The position numbers were made by a program, and so were the translations under genes. DNA of 64,000 bases, taken from contig NZ_CP006271.1 in NCBI RefSeq assembly GCF_000737595.1, forward strand, positions 2,480,001 to 2,544,000, read 5' to 3'. Position 1 is the stretch's first letter. Each line of letters opens with the position of its first letter. Origin of the DNA: Synechococcus sp. KORDI-52. GTDB lineage: Bacteria > Cyanobacteriota > Cyanobacteriia > PCC-6307 > Cyanobiaceae. Under the pieces are notes generated by a model, which was not told where the DNA came from, searched no databases, and was given only the letters and a program-made list of their open reading frames with translations. Below, in pieces: positions 63,380 to 64,000 of this stretch.

Positions 63380-64000
63380 TCAGCGCACCCAGACAACGCT
63401 GCAGCCTGGTCCGCCGTCCCCCTGATCAGCATCGGTCACCCGTTCCACGTAGGGCACCGTGTCCAGCCAGGCGCGCAGGCCGCGCTTGAGCTTTCCCGTG
63501 CCAATGCCATGGATCACCCAAACCGGGCCATTGGCATTGCGCAGGCATTCCTCAACCGCCGCTTCAGCCTCATGCACCCGCATGCCCCGCACATCAAGGG
63601 TGTTGCGACTGGTGCGCACCTGTGCACCACCGCCACCGGCTGAACGGGCTTGCACCTTCACCACCGGCTTTGGAGGCGGCTCGGGCTTACGCCCATCCAG
63701 GCTTTCCACCGCCGTCAGTTCCACCGTGGTGCGCATCACCCCGCAACGGACCGTCAGCTGAAGGCCGTCATCGGTGATGGCCAACACATCTGCAGCCTTG
63801 CCGAGGGCCAGCAAGCGCACGCGATCGCCCACTGCCGGACGCCAGCCTGGCTTGGGTGCCCGCCGTTCAGGGGTGGGACGGTGATGGTCCTCCAGGCTGC
63901 GCAACCGTTGCCCAGCCCGCCGCGCGGTTTCCCCATCCGCGCGCTCATCCCGCAGACGGCGAATCAACGTGCGAACTTCCTTCTGGCCCTGACGGATCGA
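63380..64000 (-). CDS. mutS2: MutS2 C-terminal part, 5' end outside window
   Basis: The visible 206 codons are the C-terminal part of MutS2, a recombination and ribosome-quality-control ATPase. They hold a basic linker, a small beta domain (PAVGDRVRLLALGKAADVLA) and a C-terminal Smr endonuclease domain (NTLDVRGMRVHEAEAAVEEC, and HGIGTGKLKRGLRAWL). The frame is open to the right edge (SIRQGQKEVRT), so the start lies beyond. It is convergent with the ABC gene. Confidence 0.9.
   Translation of the reverse strand, partial: SIRQGQKEVRTLIRRLRDERADGETARRAGQRLRSLEDHHRPTPERRAPKPGWRPAVGDRVRLLALGKAADVLAITDDGLQLTVRCGVMRTTVELTAVESLDGRKPEPPPKPVVKVQARSAGGGGAQVRTSRNTLDVRGMRVHEAEAAVEECLRNANGPVWVIHGIGTGKLKRGLRAWLDTVPYVERVTDADQGDGGPGCSVVWVR

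Overview
The window reads as a chromosomal segment of a marine unicellular cyanobacterium of the Synechococcus (Cyanobium/Prochlorococcus) lineage. Evidence from the sequence: a complete psbA (photosystem II D1), ndhB, cyAbrB, CP12, Vipp1/IM30, Ycf46, DUF2808, DUF2301 and DUF3288 proteins, GC-rich tightly packed genes with frequent 4-base ATGA/GTGA overlaps, and GTG/TTG starts. The species is inferred from family content, not proven.

Layout. (1) 1-37,140 is a dense core region. It holds the 3' part of cytochrome oxidase subunit III, cyAbrB, riboflavin synthase, a bifunctional nuclease and an aldo/keto reductase with ferredoxin-like clusters. A minus-strand operon follows (topA, lipoprotein, DUF2232, CobT-like, Tat solute-binding lipoprotein). 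Then come ndhB with an orphan LolD-type ATPase, a compact signalling cluster (REC-only protein, PAS histidine kinase, lone PAS protein, OmpR-type regulator), a minus-strand run vipp1-trxA-aminotransferase-birA-M23 peptidase, and a glycosyltransferase/exporter operon. The region ends with a long plus-strand series of translation, membrane-insertion and RNA genes (sppA, aroH, rpmH, rnpA, yidC, DUF177, ycf46, serS, rseP, rpsN, pnp, rsmI).

(2) A tRNA-Arg(TCT) at 37,229-37,302 marks the edge of an accessory region. Its 3' half is repeated at 42,758-42,803, and between the copies lie a tyrosine recombinase, a likely remnant of a second one, a Nif11-type peptide, a broken terminase-small-subunit-like gene, secreted small proteins and degenerate phage-like genes with a 41-bp direct repeat. 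I read 37.25-42.8 kb as an integrated, partly decayed element. From about 42.8 to 51.6 kb the accessory character continues: low gene density, an AT-rich zone at about 43.9-46.8 kb, many 40-110 aa proteins, a membrane protein broken at a poly-G run, MscL, and two small paralogous proteins (45,026 and 45,775).

(3) 51.6-64 kb returns to core-like content: an SPFH protein overlapping or abutting a DUF389 membrane protein, psbA (D1 with Glu130, the high-light type), an aspartoacylase-like hydrolase, a glutathione transferase, DUF2301, an ABC-F ATPase, CP12, ObgE, a sugar-type ABC ATPase and the C-terminal part of MutS2.

No CRISPR array, rRNA or intact IS transposase was seen. The most original signals are small-scale: the tRNA-flanked element and its decayed genes, the Nif11 peptide and small paralog pair, the Ig-like insert in YidC, the zinc-ribbon tail on the DciA-like protein, and a perfect 18-bp hairpin that begins inside the rpmH stop codon.
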